DNA of 35,392 bases from Actinomycetota bacterium (lineage in GTDB: Bacteria; Actinomycetota; Acidimicrobiia; Acidimicrobiales; Acidimicrobilacustridaceae). The translations under genes and the position numbers were made by a program. Location of the stretch: the NCBI GenBank assembly GCA_009703925.1, contig WLFD01000007.1, forward strand, positions 1-35,392. Direction: 5' to 3'. Under the pieces are notes generated by a model, which had not been told where the DNA came from, ran no database searches, and saw nothing but the letters and a program-made list of their open reading frames with translations. Within the stretch, counting starts at the first letter, position 1; every line of letters starts with the position of its first letter. Positions 7,340 to 17,883 of the stretch are shown one piece after another.

Positions 7340-9982
7340 GTGACCGAACGTGAACTCCCCACTGCCGAGCCCGATTTCGACGATCCGATGGCGGTCGATC
7401 CCTATCGCCTCCCGGCCGGAGTCGAGCCGACCCATTACCGGTTGACCCTCGAACCCGATCTGGATCGGGCCCGCTTCGATGGACTCTGCGAAATCGATCT
7501 CGATGTCGTCACGGCGACCTCGACCATCTGCTGCAACGCCATCGACCTCTCGTTCACATCGGCATCGGTCACCACCGCCGACGGCCTCCGACTCTCCGCC
7601 GCGACCATCGAACTCGACGACGAGACCGAGCGGGTGAGTTTCACTTTCGGTCAGGAGATCGCACCCGGGAGAGTCGTCCTTGCCATCGACTTCGCCGGCA
7701 CGCTCAACGACAAACTGCGCGGGTTCTACCGTTCGACCTTCACCGATACCGATGGTGTCGAACAAACGATCGCCACGACACAGTTCGAGGCCACCGACGC
7801 CCGACGGGCGTTCCCCTGTTGGGACGAGCCCGCCCACAAAGCCACCTACGGCATCACGCTGATCGTCGATGCCGACCTCTTCGCCGTCTCCAACGCCGCC
7901 GAGATCGGGAGGAGCCCGCATCCCGATCGCCCGGGCAAGCATGTCGTCAGTTTCGCCGACACCATGAAGATGTCCACCTATCTCGTCGCGTTCATCGTCG
8001 GACCGCTCGAAGCCACCGATGTCGTCGACGTCGACGGAACGCCATTGCGCGTCATCTTTCCGAAGGGAAAGGCGCACCTGACGTCCTACGCACTCGAGGT
8101 CGGCGCGTTCTGCCTCCGGCATTTCACCGAGTACTACGGAATTCCGTACCCCGGCGACAAGCTCGATCTCGTCGCCGTTCCCGATTTCGCATTCGGCGCC
8201 ATGGAGAATCTCGGCTGCGTCACGTTCCGCGAGGTTCTCCTCCTTGTCGATCCCGCCACCACCACTCAAGCCGAACTCCTCAACGTCACCGACGTCATCA
8301 ATCATGAACTCGCCCACATGTGGTTCGGCGATCTCGTGACCATGAAATGGTGGAACGGAATCTGGCTCAACGAGGCGTTCGCGACATTTGCGGAAATGCT
8401 CGCCACCGACGCCTTCCGCCCCGAGTGGGAACGGTGGGTCACGTTCGGTCTTTCTCGATCGGCGGCGTTCGATACCGACGCCCTGACCAACACCCGGCCG
8501 ATCGAATATCCGGTCATCTCTCCTGCCGATGCCGAGGGGATGTTCGACATCCTCACCTACGAGAAGGGTGCCGCAGTCGTCCGCATGCTCGAGCAGTTCC
8601 TCGGAGAGGAAGCATTCCGATCCGGCATCCGTCTCTATCTCCAGCGCCATGCCTACGGAACGACGGAGACAACCGATCTCTGGGATGCCATCGAGGAAGC
8701 CACCGGCGAACCCGTTCGCCGCATCATGGACACGTGGATCTTCCAGGGTGGCTTTCCCGCGATTTCCGCCGACCTCGTCAACGACGGCAGCACACTCAGA
8801 CTCACCCAACACCGTTTCGGCTATGCCGGTGATCTCGGAGATGGCGAGCACACTCTGGCGGCCGATGACGACACCTCGATGTGGGCGGTGCCGCTGATCT
8901 TCTCGCAGCGCTCCCGGACCGACGGGGTCATCACCTTCGAACGGGTCCTGCTCGATCAGCAGAGCATGGACATCGACCTGATCGAACCCGTCGAATGGAT
9001 CCTCGTCAACACCGAGGGAACCGGTTTCTACCGGGCGCGCTATTCACCCGACCTCCGGGCCGCCCTCGTCGCCCACGCCCAGAACGATCTCTCCCCGATC
9101 GAGCGTTACGGGCTCATCGACGACATCTGGGCCGGCGTACTCGCCGGCGACCTCGAGGCAATGGACTTCATCGAGGCCGCCGAAGCCTTTGCCCACGAGA
9201 CCGATCTTTCGGTCTGGCAACGCATCATCGGCGGCTTGGGCGCCCTCGACCGCATTGTCGATGGTGACGCCCGCGACGCCCTCCGCAAGCGCATCAGGTC
9301 CCTTCTCGCTCCTGCGGTCGCCCGCCTCGGGGATGACCCCTCACCCACAGAGAGCGATCGCGACCGTGCCTTGCGCGGCGTCCTGTTCGAAGCACGCGGG
9401 ACACTCGGAAACGATCCGGACGCGCATGCCCGGGCCCGTGTCCTTCTCGATTCCGGCCTGATCGAACCCGATCCGGCCCTCACCGCGGCAGCGGTCAACA
9501 TCGTCGCCGCTTCGGGAACTCCTGCCGAGTTCGACGAGTTCGTCGCAAGGATGACATCGGCTCCGACGCCGCAGGAGGAACAACGATTCCTCGGTGCCCT
9601 CGCCGATTTCACCGATCCCGAACTGTTCCGTCGGATCCTCGAGATGAGCATCACCGACGACATCCGCACACAGAACGCTCCACTGCTCCTGCGCCGGGCA
9701 CTCAACAACCGCGAGTGCGGTGAACTTGCCTGGTTCTTCATCACGAGCGAATGGGACACGATCAACGAACGTTTCCCATCCAATTCGATCTCGCGTCTGC
9801 TCGAAGGAATCCGTTCCCTTTCGCGTCCGTCGACAGCGGCCGAGGTTCTCGTATTCTTCGAGACACACACCGTCCCTCAAGGCGACAAGATCGTGGCGCA
9901 GCATCTCGAACGCCTCGAGGTGAACGTCGCTCTCCGCTCCCGCGAATCGACGAGGCTCTCGGCCCGCCTCCTGCACCACTGA
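7340..9982 (+). CDS. M1 family metallopeptidase (aminopeptidase N-like)
   Basis: GTG start (VTERELPTAEPDF); GAMENLG (GxMEN) and HELAHMWFGDLVTMKWWNGIWLNEAFATF (HExxH-x18-E). Confidence 0.95.
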   Translation: MTERELPTAEPDFDDPMAVDPYRLPAGVEPTHYRLTLEPDLDRARFDGLCEIDLDVVTATSTICCNAIDLSFTSASVTTADGLRLSAATIELDDETERVSFTFGQEIAPGRVVLAIDFAGTLNDKLRGFYRSTFTDTDGVEQTIATTQFEATDARRAFPCWDEPAHKATYGITLIVDADLFAVSNAAEIGRSPHPDRPGKHVVSFADTMKMSTYLVAFIVGPLEATDVVDVDGTPLRVIFPKGKAHLTSYALEVGAFCLRHFTEYYGIPYPGDKLDLVAVPDFAFGAMENLGCVTFREVLLLVDPATTTQAELLNVTDVINHELAHMWFGDLVTMKWWNGIWLNEAFATFAEMLATDAFRPEWERWVTFGLSRSAAFDTDALTNTRPIEYPVISPADAEGMFDILTYEKGAAVVRMLEQFLGEEAFRSGIRLYLQRHAYGTTETTDLWDAIEEATGEPVRRIMDTWIFQGGFPAISADLVNDGSTLRLTQHRFGYAGDLGDGEHTLAADDDTSMWAVPLIFSQRSRTDGVITFERVLLDQQSMDIDLIEPVEWILVNTEGTGFYRARYSPDLRAALVAHAQNDLSPIERYGLIDDIWAGVLAGDLEAMDFIEAAEAFAHETDLSVWQRIIGGLGALDRIVDGDARDALRKRIRSLLAPAVARLGDDPSPTESDRDRALRGVLFEARGTLGNDPDAHARARVLLDSGLIEPDPALTAAAVNIVAASGTPAEFDEFVARMTSAPTPQEEQRFLGALADFTDPELFRRILEMSITDDIRTQNAPLLLRRALNNRECGELAWFFITSEWDTINERFPSNSISRLLEGIRSLSRPSTAAEVLVFFETHTVPQGDKIVAQHLERLEVNVALRSRESTRLSARLLHH

Positions 9983-9986
9983 CCCG

Positions 9987-11198
9987 GTGATCCAATCGAG
10001 TTCGGGCATCGCCGGCCCTGAGACAACCTCGCGCCCGGGATGGCTCGCACGAAACCGAGTTCCCGCCCTGGTTGTCGCCGCGCTCGTCGGCCTCCGGGTC
10101 GTCTCGATCGTCGTGCTCCTGCGCAGCGGTGTCGAAGAGCCGTTCACCATCCTTGGCGGCGACGCCCGCCGGTACATGGAGATCCTCGACACGCCGGGAA
10201 CGCCGTACCGCGACTTTCCCGTCGAATATCCCCCGCTGACGTTGGCCCTCGTCGCCCTCATCCGTCAATCCACACTTCTCGGAACACTCACGGCGCTCGC
10301 CATCTCCCAACTCGCGCTCGAGATCGGCACGGCAGCTGCCCTCTGGTGGGGATGGGGCCGACGCTCCTCGATCGCCTATCTGCTCCTCGGGACACCCATG
10401 GTCCTGTTCCCGTTTCCGTGGGTCCGCATCGATTTCCTCTCCGTCTTTCTTGTCGTGATGGCATTCGCGGCCATGCGGAAGGGCCGTCAATCACTGTCCG
10501 GCGTCGCGTTCGCCATGTCGATCTTCGCCAAGGTCTGGCCCGTCGCACTCCTCCCGGTTGTCGTGATCCGCCGACAATGGCGGTCAGCCGCAACGATCGC
10601 TGTCACAGGAGCCGCCGGCCTGCTCGCTTGGGTCTGGTGGGCCGGAACCGACGGCCTGAGTCAGATCAGTTCATTCCGGGGCGCCAACGGATGGCAGATC
10701 GAGAGCATTCCCGGGATCCTCTTCCACATCGCCGACCCGGATGCCACGAGGGTCGAGCAGGGAGCGTGGCGAACCGGAGCCGAGATGTACGGATGGGCGC
10801 GCACGTTGCTTCTCGTTGGAACAATCGTCGTCGTGACCTGGGCGTGGTTCCGGGCCTCCCGGGCGGCCGCAGGTTTCCGGGACATCGCCCTCGAGGCGTA
10901 CGCCCCACTCGCGTGCACCCTTGCGCTCCTCGTCCTCGCTCCGATCATCTCACCGCAGTACATCCTGTGGATCATGCCGTTCGCCGCTCTTGCGGCCGCC
11001 AATGGAGACCGTCTCATCGGTTGGCTCGCTCTTGCGGTTTCGGCGCTCACGACGTTCCTCATCGCGTCCATCCATGCGCAGACCGCCGGAGCACGATGGG
11101 CGACCTATCCGGTCGTGGCGCGTAATGCTCTTCTGGTCTTGACGGGAATCGTGGTGCTCCAGCGACTTTGGCGGTTTAGAGCCACTTCTTCCGTCTGA
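9987..11198 (+). CDS. Polytopic glycosyltransferase, GT87/DUF2029-like
   Basis: Multi-TM protein with early acidic loop GGDARRYMEILDTPGTPYRDFPVEYPPL and LAPIISPQYILWIMPFAAL. Confidence 0.75.
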   Translation: MIQSSSGIAGPETTSRPGWLARNRVPALVVAALVGLRVVSIVVLLRSGVEEPFTILGGDARRYMEILDTPGTPYRDFPVEYPPLTLALVALIRQSTLLGTLTALAISQLALEIGTAAALWWGWGRRSSIAYLLLGTPMVLFPFPWVRIDFLSVFLVVMAFAAMRKGRQSLSGVAFAMSIFAKVWPVALLPVVVIRRQWRSAATIAVTGAAGLLAWVWWAGTDGLSQISSFRGANGWQIESIPGILFHIADPDATRVEQGAWRTGAEMYGWARTLLLVGTIVVVTWAWFRASRAAAGFRDIALEAYAPLACTLALLVLAPIISPQYILWIMPFAALAAANGDRLIGWLALAVSALTTFLIASIHAQTAGARWATYPVVARNALLVLTGIVVLQRLWRFRATSSV

Positions 11199-12144
11199 AA
11201 TACACATACAGCGTTCCCGTCGTGGCCAACATCGTCCCGAGCGCCGCGAAGTATCCGTACTTCCAACCGAGTTCAGGCATGTTCTCGAAATTCATCCCGT
11301 AGATCCCCGCGACAAGAGTCGCAACGATCAGGATCGCACCCCACGAGGTCATCTTCTTCATGACCTCGTTCATCCGGTTCGAGGAAAGAGCGAGACTCGC
11401 GTCGACGACATTGCCCATGAGTTCCCGTTGCGTGTCGATCTGGTCGGTGACTCTGAGCAGATGATCGAGAACGTCCTCGAAATACAGGATCGCCTGATCC
11501 TCGATCCACGGGACCTCGCGCCGGAGCAGCGAGAGCACGACATCGCGGAGCGGCACGACGCGCCGGCGGAACACGATGAGTTCCCTGCGCAGCGTCAGCA
11601 GTTCCTGCTGGAGCGACCCATCGACCGGGGGTCCGTGTTCGAAAAGATCCTCCTCGATGAGTTCGAGTCGATCCTCGACCTTGTCCGCCTCCGAGAAGTA
11701 ACCGTCGACAAGCGAATCGACGAGTGTGTAGAGGAGATAGCCGACCTTCCGGTCGACCTGGCGCGTGCGCTCGTAGCGCGCCCTGGCACCGTCGATCGAG
11801 AACGATTCACCGTGGTCGTTGAGTTCGCGCACCGTGAGCAACCAGTTGGTGCCGCCAAAGAAGTCGACCTCCGACATGTCGCCATCTTCGGCCCGCGCGT
11901 AGGCGACAAGGAACGCATGTGAGGGAAAACGATCGAGCTTCGCCCGCTGACCGTGTTTGTTGACATCCTCGACTGCGAGTTCATGCAGTCCGAGGACATC
12001 CACGAGCGGTTCGAGCTCGCCCTTCGCCGGCCCACAGATGTCGATCCAGACGAGAGCGTCGGGATCGGCGATCGCACGACCGATTTCGTCGATGTCGTCC
12101 GTATCGACCGTGGAATCCGCGAGAAAGATCGTCGCGGTGGCCAT
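11176..12144 (-). CDS. corA: CorA family magnesium/cobalt transporter
   Basis: C-terminal two-TM region with YGMNFENMPELGWKYGYFAAL (GMN motif); N-terminal LVWIDICGPAKGELEPLVDVLGLHELAVEDV. Confidence 0.93.
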   Translation of the reverse strand: MATATIFLADSTVDTDDIDEIGRAIADPDALVWIDICGPAKGELEPLVDVLGLHELAVEDVNKHGQRAKLDRFPSHAFLVAYARAEDGDMSEVDFFGGTNWLLTVRELNDHGESFSIDGARARYERTRQVDRKVGYLLYTLVDSLVDGYFSEADKVEDRLELIEEDLFEHGPPVDGSLQQELLTLRRELIVFRRRVVPLRDVVLSLLRREVPWIEDQAILYFEDVLDHLLRVTDQIDTQRELMGNVVDASLALSSNRMNEVMKKMTSWGAILIVATLVAGIYGMNFENMPELGWKYGYFAALGTMLATTGTLYVYFRRKKWL

Positions 12145-13796
12145 CAGGCGTTCACGGGCTCGTTCGTCGTGGCCGTGGTGTCATCGGGCAACGGTGCTGC
12201 CCGATGATCTGCTTCCCACCTGCCGGCGAGGCGTTGCGCCCCGTAGGCAAGACCCATCACGAGGAGAACAACTCCGAGTCCCCTCAGATGCTGGTACCCA
12301 CCGCCGAAACCCTGGATGGACATGACCGATGTCGGCCACACGAACCAGCTCGCGGCGATGCAGACCACGAGATAGGAAGGTCGATAGCGGCCGAGACCGC
12401 AGGCGGCCAACAGGGCGAAACCTGCGGGCAGGTACCAGGGCCAGATCACCGGACCGAGAATGACGTAGGCGACAAGCACCACACCCGTCGCCTTGATGTA
12501 ACCGATTCGCGGGCTCCGTAGCAGCATCACCACGGCCACAACCACCGTCGCAAGAAGTCCGAGCGCGCGTACACCCGCCGCCAGCATCGACCCGTCGACA
12601 TGCAGGCCGACGGCATTGAGGATCTCGGCGATGCTGAACCCGATCTTCGTTGTCGGCGAGTAGGTGTCGTTCACTTTGCCGGTGCTTTTGAGAGCCGTGA
12701 TCCAACCCGGCCCGAGACCGACGACCAGACAGGCTGCGGCTATTGCGGTGATCGATGCGACAAGCACACAGATCGTGGTGGTGATGCGTTCTCGCACGGT
12801 GGCGATGGATCCCCGCCAACACCAGCCGACATAGACAAGGGCGACCACCGCAGGAATCTTGACCGCCGTGGCCGCAGCGAGAAGGGCCACGCCCAGGACG
12901 CGCCGGTCGCGCTGGACCGCGGCGAGGCCGAGAGCCAGCAGTCCGAACATCAGCGCGTCGTTGTGGATTCCGCCGATCAGATGGAGGATCACGATCGGAT
13001 TGCCGATTCCTATCGCCACCGCGACAGCCGGAGCGAGTCCGTTGCGCGAAGCGATGAGTGACACCCCGACCGCGGCCATGGCCACACCGAGAAGCACGGC
13101 GAGCCGGTACACCCAGACCGACGTCGCAGGATTGTGCCCGGACAGTTCGACAACGGCGCGACTCGTCGCCACCGCGACCGGCCCGTAGGGGGCCGGCGCC
13201 GGACGCCAGACCGGATCGGCGGCGGTCGTGAAGTCGCCGCGACCCAGAGTCACCGGACCGACCGAACTCGGATCGATGCCGCGGCTGGCCATCTCACCCT
13301 GGGCGACGTAGCTGTACACATCGTTCGACAACAGCGGCGGGCCCAGTGATACGGGAACTGCCCATATCGCGATGACGAGTCCCACCATGACGAGGACCCG
13401 CCGGGGATCTCCCGGTCGGCCGGCCCGATAGATCAGCCCGAGCCAACCTGCCGCAAGAAGGATCAGTCCGATCAGGAAGAAGGTCGTGGATTGGGTGGTG
13501 GATCCCGGATGCGGAATCCCGGGGATCGTGAGTCGCCACGAAGGTACGGCGAGCCGCCACGAAGGTGCCGATGCCGCGATGATCAGACTTCCGAGCAGAC
13601 CCGAGAGCGCCGCCAGACCTGTCTGCCAGAGGCGTCGGGGCTCCGGTTCCGCCGGAGGCGCCTTCGGCCGGTCGTGGAACGAGATCTCCTGGGGCGTCGG
13701 ATCGCCGTAGACGATTCTCCGGGCCCGGATCGACCATCGTCGCAGTTCGGGGGAGGCGACCACGGCTGCCCGTGCGCGCTGGTACGTGCTTTCCAC
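12144..13796 (-). CDS. Polyprenol-phosphomannose-dependent alpha-1,6-mannosyltransferase, MptB-like
   Basis: Polytopic; LLSNDVYSYVAQGEMASRGIDPSSVGP...DPVWRPAPAPYGPVAVA resembles MptB/GT-C loop 1. GTG start; stop overlaps corA start by 1 nt (TGATG). Confidence 0.8.
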   Translation of the reverse strand: MESTYQRARAAVVASPELRRWSIRARRIVYGDPTPQEISFHDRPKAPPAEPEPRRLWQTGLAALSGLLGSLIIAASAPSWRLAVPSWRLTIPGIPHPGSTTQSTTFFLIGLILLAAGWLGLIYRAGRPGDPRRVLVMVGLVIAIWAVPVSLGPPLLSNDVYSYVAQGEMASRGIDPSSVGPVTLGRGDFTTAADPVWRPAPAPYGPVAVATSRAVVELSGHNPATSVWVYRLAVLLGVAMAAVGVSLIASRNGLAPAVAVAIGIGNPIVILHLIGGIHNDALMFGLLALGLAAVQRDRRVLGVALLAAATAVKIPAVVALVYVGWCWRGSIATVRERITTTICVLVASITAIAAACLVVGLGPGWITALKSTGKVNDTYSPTTKIGFSIAEILNAVGLHVDGSMLAAGVRALGLLATVVVAVVMLLRSPRIGYIKATGVVLVAYVILGPVIWPWYLPAGFALLAACGLGRYRPSYLVVCIAASWFVWPTSVMSIQGFGGGYQHLRGLGVVLLVMGLAYGAQRLAGRWEADHRAAPLPDDTTATTNEPVNA

Positions 13797-13802
13797 AGAG
13801 TC

Positions 13803-13808
13803 AGGCTA
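13803..13808 (-). promoter_or_regulatory. Putative -10 (TAGCCT), 6 nt before MptB-like GTG
   Basis: TANNNT at leaderless spacing. Confidence 0.45.
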
Positions 13809-13858
13809 CCTGCGAGGTCATCGGCGGACGGGTACGCCCCAGACCGGTGCCCCGCCGG

Positions 13859-15391
13859 TCAATGCGTGCGATCATCCATGGCCACCGACAGGGCCGCCAT
13901 CTGCTCGGTGGAGGGCAGGCCCCAGCCGGTCTCGTATCCGAAAATCTCCTCCAGGGTCGATGATCTCCATTGCTCCTGGAGGATCTCGATCTGACCGGTT
14001 TCGACCAAGGCCGGATGTGGGACGCCACACGTACGCGCCAGTCGTTCGAGTTCGAAACGGAGCCCGGCGAGATAGTTGGCACAACGCACCGACTTCAGGT
14101 CGGGAACCAGCCCACGGGTCAACCGCGGTTGCTGTGTGGCCACTCCAGTCGGACAGCGATCCGTGTGGCAGCGCTGGGCCTGGATGCAGCCGATGGAGAA
14201 CATCGCCGTGCGCCCGACGTTGACGAGATCGCAGCCGAGCGCCATGGCGGTCAGCGCAGTTTCCGGCATGCCCAGTTTCCCCGAGCCGATGAAGACGGTC
14301 GAGTCGGCGAGGTCCCGTTCCGCGAACTCGCGGTAAACGCGGGTGAAGCCCTGATGGAACGGCAGCGAAACATGGTCGCTGTATGCCAGCGGAGCGGCGC
14401 CTGTGCCGCCCTCTCCCCCGTCGATGGTGAGGAAATCGGGACCGGTGCCGGTCCGGCGCATCGCTTCGGCGAGTTCGCGCCAGAAATCGTTTCCGCCGAC
14501 CGCGGACTTGATCCCGACCGGCAGACCCGTGGCTCCGGCAATCGACTCGACGAACTCCAGCAACTGATCCACATTTGCGAAGGCCGAGTGTCGGGAGGGG
14601 CTCTTGCAGGTCACCCCGACAGGAACGCCACGGATCGCAGCGATCTCCGGAGTGACCTTCGATCCCGGGAGAACACCTCCGAGTCCCGGTTTCGCCCCTT
14701 GACTCAATTTGATCTCGATGGCCCGAACCGGGGCGGTGGCGACCGTTTCGACAAGACGCTCGAGATTGAACGTGCCATCAGGATTCCGGCAACCGAAATA
14801 CCCGGTCCCGATCTGCCAGACGAGATCGCCGCCATTCCTGTGATGGTCGGAGATTCCACCCTCACCCGTCGTGTGCAAGCTCCCGCTGAGCGCACATCCG
14901 CGGTTCAACGCCTCGATGGCCGGCCCACTCAATGACCCGAAACTCATGGCGGAGATGTTCACCACCGAATCCGGGCGGAATGCGTGCACCCGACCACGGG
15001 ACCCGCCGAGAATCTTTGCGGACGGCAAGGTTCGCAGCGGTTCGGGATGCTGTCGCGCATCATCGTCCGGCAAGGGGAAACCCGCCTGTTTCACGATGAT
15101 GTAGTTCGCGGCCCGTTCGAGATCGTTGTCGGTTCCGAATCCGAAATAGGAGTTCTCTTCTTTCGACGTCGCGTAGACCCAGCGGCGCTGATCGCGACTG
15201 AACGGTCGTTCCTCGTCGTTGTCCGTGACGATGTATTGGCGAAGTTCCGGGCCAACGGCCTCGAGAATGAATCGAAGATGCCCGACCAGTGGGAAATTCC
15301 GGAGAATCGCATGCTTTCGTTGAACGAGGTCGTGGACGATGGTCGCCCCGATCCCCACCAGCAGAATTCCGAGGATGATCCACCACGCCAT
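13859..15391 (-). CDS. FMN-binding glutamate synthase family protein (stand-alone synthase domain with N-terminal TM)
   Basis: VVNISAMSFGSLSGPAIEALNRGC, LSQGAKPGLGG, DGGEGGTGAAPLAY, Fe-S motif CIQAQRCHTDRCPTGVATQ. Confidence 0.92.
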   Translation of the reverse strand: MAWWIILGILLVGIGATIVHDLVQRKHAILRNFPLVGHLRFILEAVGPELRQYIVTDNDEERPFSRDQRRWVYATSKEENSYFGFGTDNDLERAANYIIVKQAGFPLPDDDARQHPEPLRTLPSAKILGGSRGRVHAFRPDSVVNISAMSFGSLSGPAIEALNRGCALSGSLHTTGEGGISDHHRNGGDLVWQIGTGYFGCRNPDGTFNLERLVETVATAPVRAIEIKLSQGAKPGLGGVLPGSKVTPEIAAIRGVPVGVTCKSPSRHSAFANVDQLLEFVESIAGATGLPVGIKSAVGGNDFWRELAEAMRRTGTGPDFLTIDGGEGGTGAAPLAYSDHVSLPFHQGFTRVYREFAERDLADSTVFIGSGKLGMPETALTAMALGCDLVNVGRTAMFSIGCIQAQRCHTDRCPTGVATQQPRLTRGLVPDLKSVRCANYLAGLRFELERLARTCGVPHPALVETGQIEILQEQWRSSTLEEIFGYETGWGLPSTEQMAALSVAMDDRTH

Positions 15392-15398
15392 GCCGACG

Positions 15399-15404
15399 AC
15401 ATTA
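15399..15404 (-). promoter_or_regulatory. Putative -10 (TAATGT), 7 nt before FMN glutamate synthase-like ATG
   Basis: TANNNT at leaderless spacing. Confidence 0.45.
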
Positions 15405-15440
15405 GGCGCCGAAACCGCTCACCACACTGCCCCACCCTGG

Positions 15441-16073
15441 TCAGATGAGCGCGAGCACCAGTCCGGCCTGACCGAGGTGGTAGGTCACCATCACGATCGC
15501 ATGGCCTTTCGGAAGATCCTTCACGAAACGCGACCAGCCGAGAACGGCATCGCTCGCGAAGAAGAGCAATGCTCCCGCTATCGCGAAGAACAGGCCCGTG
15601 GCGAAAGCCGTCATGACCATGAACGAGATCACGACCATGTATGCGGTGACCGGCACGGCAAGCGCCCGATCGGCCCGCGCTGCACCGGCGACCACCCGCC
15701 TTCCGACGAACACTCCGGCGAGGGCCACGATCGCCAGTCCGACGAGGAGTCCACCGGGACTGACCCCGAGAGCCACCAACGCCGCCACGTAGACGACATG
15801 CGCGATGAGAAACGCTCCGAGGCCCTGCACGAAGAGGTCGCCCGGAAGCATCAGGAATGTGTCACCGGCAAGCGAGAACACCAGCGCAACCACCACCAAC
15901 CAGCGGGCGAAGTCGGATGAGGGATCGAGGGTGAGCGCCACCGCGATCAACCCGACCATCGTGAGCGGCTTCAGGACGTATTCGGCACCGCGACGATTCG
16001 TCGATGCGGCCATCCAGTCGGCCACCGCCACAACCGCCGTCAGCGCCAGCAACAAGAACGCGCTACCTGTCAT
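15441..16073 (-). CDS. Lysoplasmalogenase (YhhN/TMEM86 family)
   Basis: Polytopic; LKPLTMVGLIAVAL, FSLAGDTFLMLP, GALLFFASDAVLGWSRF. Confidence 0.85.
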   Translation of the reverse strand: MTGSAFLLLALTAVVAVADWMAASTNRRGAEYVLKPLTMVGLIAVALTLDPSSDFARWLVVVALVFSLAGDTFLMLPGDLFVQGLGAFLIAHVVYVAALVALGVSPGGLLVGLAIVALAGVFVGRRVVAGAARADRALAVPVTAYMVVISFMVMTAFATGLFFAIAGALLFFASDAVLGWSRFVKDLPKGHAIVMVTYHLGQAGLVLALI

Positions 16074-16105
16074 GGTTCATCTCGCTTCGGTAAGACGTCG
16101 CCGAC

Positions 16106-16612
16106 TCAGGGCGCATCGAGTCGCGGCAGGACGAGGGCAACGCTGTCGGGGCAGACAGGACGTCCTTCGAGCCAGCTGCGCAATGATGCGATTGGAACCC
16201 ACGCCGCCTCGACCACTTCACCATCGTTGTAGGTGAAAGGGCCTTCGGAACGGGCGTGATAGATGCGGGAGATCTCGCGGACGTGTTCATCCTCGTAGCT
16301 GCCCTCACCGAGGTAACTGAGTTCGGTCGTGATGCCGATCTCCTCGGCCAACTCGCGCGCTGCTGCTGTCTCCCAGGCCTCGCCCGCGCCGACGACACCG
16401 CCGACCGCTATGTCCCACGAACTCGGCCAGAGGTCCTTCCAGTCCGCGCGGAGATGGACCAGCAACTCGTCGGCGTCGTTGACGACTGCGATGAAGACCG
16501 AGCGGTGCAGGAGATTCGAATCGCGCATCTCCGCCCGCGTTGTCACGCCGACAACAATTCCGTGTTCGTCGAGGAGATCGACCGATTCGGACTGCTCCCG
16601 GTCGCCGCTCAT
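16106..16612 (-). CDS. NUDIX hydrolase
   Basis: GGVVGAGEAWETAAARELAEEIGI (Nudix box); VDLLDEHGIVVGVTTRAEMRDSNLLHRSV resembles the IDI/YfcD type. Confidence 0.92.
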   Translation of the reverse strand: MSGDREQSESVDLLDEHGIVVGVTTRAEMRDSNLLHRSVFIAVVNDADELLVHLRADWKDLWPSSWDIAVGGVVGAGEAWETAAARELAEEIGITTELSYLGEGSYEDEHVREISRIYHARSEGPFTYNDGEVVEAAWVPIASLRSWLEGRPVCPDSVALVLPRLDAP

Positions 16613-17847
16613 CAGAGTTCGGCAGCCTTCGCACAGGCATCGTCGAAGCTGGAACCCGTTTCAAGGAGTCCCCGCAACTGGATCACGTGACGAGGCCGGT
16701 TCATGCCGAGCACGCCGACAAGACGCCCCTCGCGGCCGTAGAGCGTCACGAACCGGAATTCATCCGTGCTTCCGTGAACAACTGCGAAGTCGTCGGTTGG
16801 CGCCGGGCGACCGGCCAACTGGATCTTCCGATCGTATTGATCGCTCCAGAACCAAGGCACAGGATCGAAGATCGCTCCGGGTTCGCCACGCTTTTCGGCG
16901 AGAAGTCGGCGGGCGGCCGCTTCTCCGCCGGCGATGGCGTGTTCCCAGTGCTCGACCCGCAGCATCTCGCCGAATCGTTCGCTCGGGTACCGGGCGATGT
17001 CACCGGCGGCGACGACGCCGGGGGCCGCCAGAAGCGTGTTGTCGCAGACGACGCCGTTCTCGAGATCGAGACCCGATCCATCGAGCCACCCGGTGTTCAC
17101 CGAAACTCCGATGCCGACAACAACCACCTCGGCCGCAACTGTCGTCCCGTCGGTGAGCGCCACGCCGACCACTCGCTGCGACCCGTCGGATTCCGTCACC
17201 GTTTCGAGATGGTCGACGCCGGTTCCGAGCCGAAGATCGACGCCGTTCTCGACGTGGACACGGCCACACACGGCACCCATTTCCGCTCCGAGGATCCTCT
17301 CGAGAGGAACCGGCATGGCTTCGACCAGCGTCACCTCGAGCCCGCGCTTGCGGCAGGCCGACGCGACTTCCGACCCGATGAAACCGGCGCCGATCACGAC
17401 AACCCGTCCGGGCCCTGCTTCAAGATCGGACCGAAGTGCCATCGAATCGTCGAGGGTACGCACGACGTGGACGCCGGCGACACCGTCGGAGCCGGGAAGT
17501 CGACGTGCCGCCGCACCGGAAGCGATAACGAGACCGTCGAACGCGAGCGTCGCCTCGGTACCGTCGGAGGAGATCGTTTCAACGGTGCGATCCGCGAGCG
17601 AAAGACCCGTGGCCCGAACACCGAGACGCATGTCGAGACCGAGATCCTCGTTGGCGATCGCCAGGACTATCCGCTCGGGGTCCCATTCGCCCGAAAGGAT
17701 CTGCTTCGACAGCGGAGGACGGTCATATGGGCGATGGGAATCTCCGTCGAGTACGACGATCGGCCCGTCGTGGCCCTCGAGGCGCAGAGTCCGGGCCGCG
17801 TTCATCCCCGCAAGGGATGCACCGACGATGACGACTGGATTACTCAT
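16612..17847 (-). CDS. NAD(P)/FAD-dependent oxidoreductase, ferredoxin reductase-like
   Basis: VVIVGASLAGMNAARTLRLEGHDGPIVVLDGDSHRPYDRPPLSK; second dinucleotide fold VVVIGAGFIGSEVASACRKRGLEVTLVEA. Start taken at ATG (MSNPVV); the track uses an upstream TTG at 17862. Confidence 0.92.
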   Translation of the reverse strand: MSNPVVIVGASLAGMNAARTLRLEGHDGPIVVLDGDSHRPYDRPPLSKQILSGEWDPERIVLAIANEDLGLDMRLGVRATGLSLADRTVETISSDGTEATLAFDGLVIASGAAARRLPGSDGVAGVHVVRTLDDSMALRSDLEAGPGRVVVIGAGFIGSEVASACRKRGLEVTLVEAMPVPLERILGAEMGAVCGRVHVENGVDLRLGTGVDHLETVTESDGSQRVVGVALTDGTTVAAEVVVVGIGVSVNTGWLDGSGLDLENGVVCDNTLLAAPGVVAAGDIARYPSERFGEMLRVEHWEHAIAGGEAAARRLLAEKRGEPGAIFDPVPWFWSDQYDRKIQLAGRPAPTDDFAVVHGSTDEFRFVTLYGREGRLVGVLGMNRPRHVIQLRGLLETGSSFDDACAKAAEL

Positions 17848-17883
17848 GGATGATGCAGACAACTGACGCCCGGAGCGGGGCTG

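Noticed and set aside
7313-8851. 512-aa minus-strand ORF
   Set aside because: Antisense to the M1 peptidase, which has the GxMEN and HExxH motifs.
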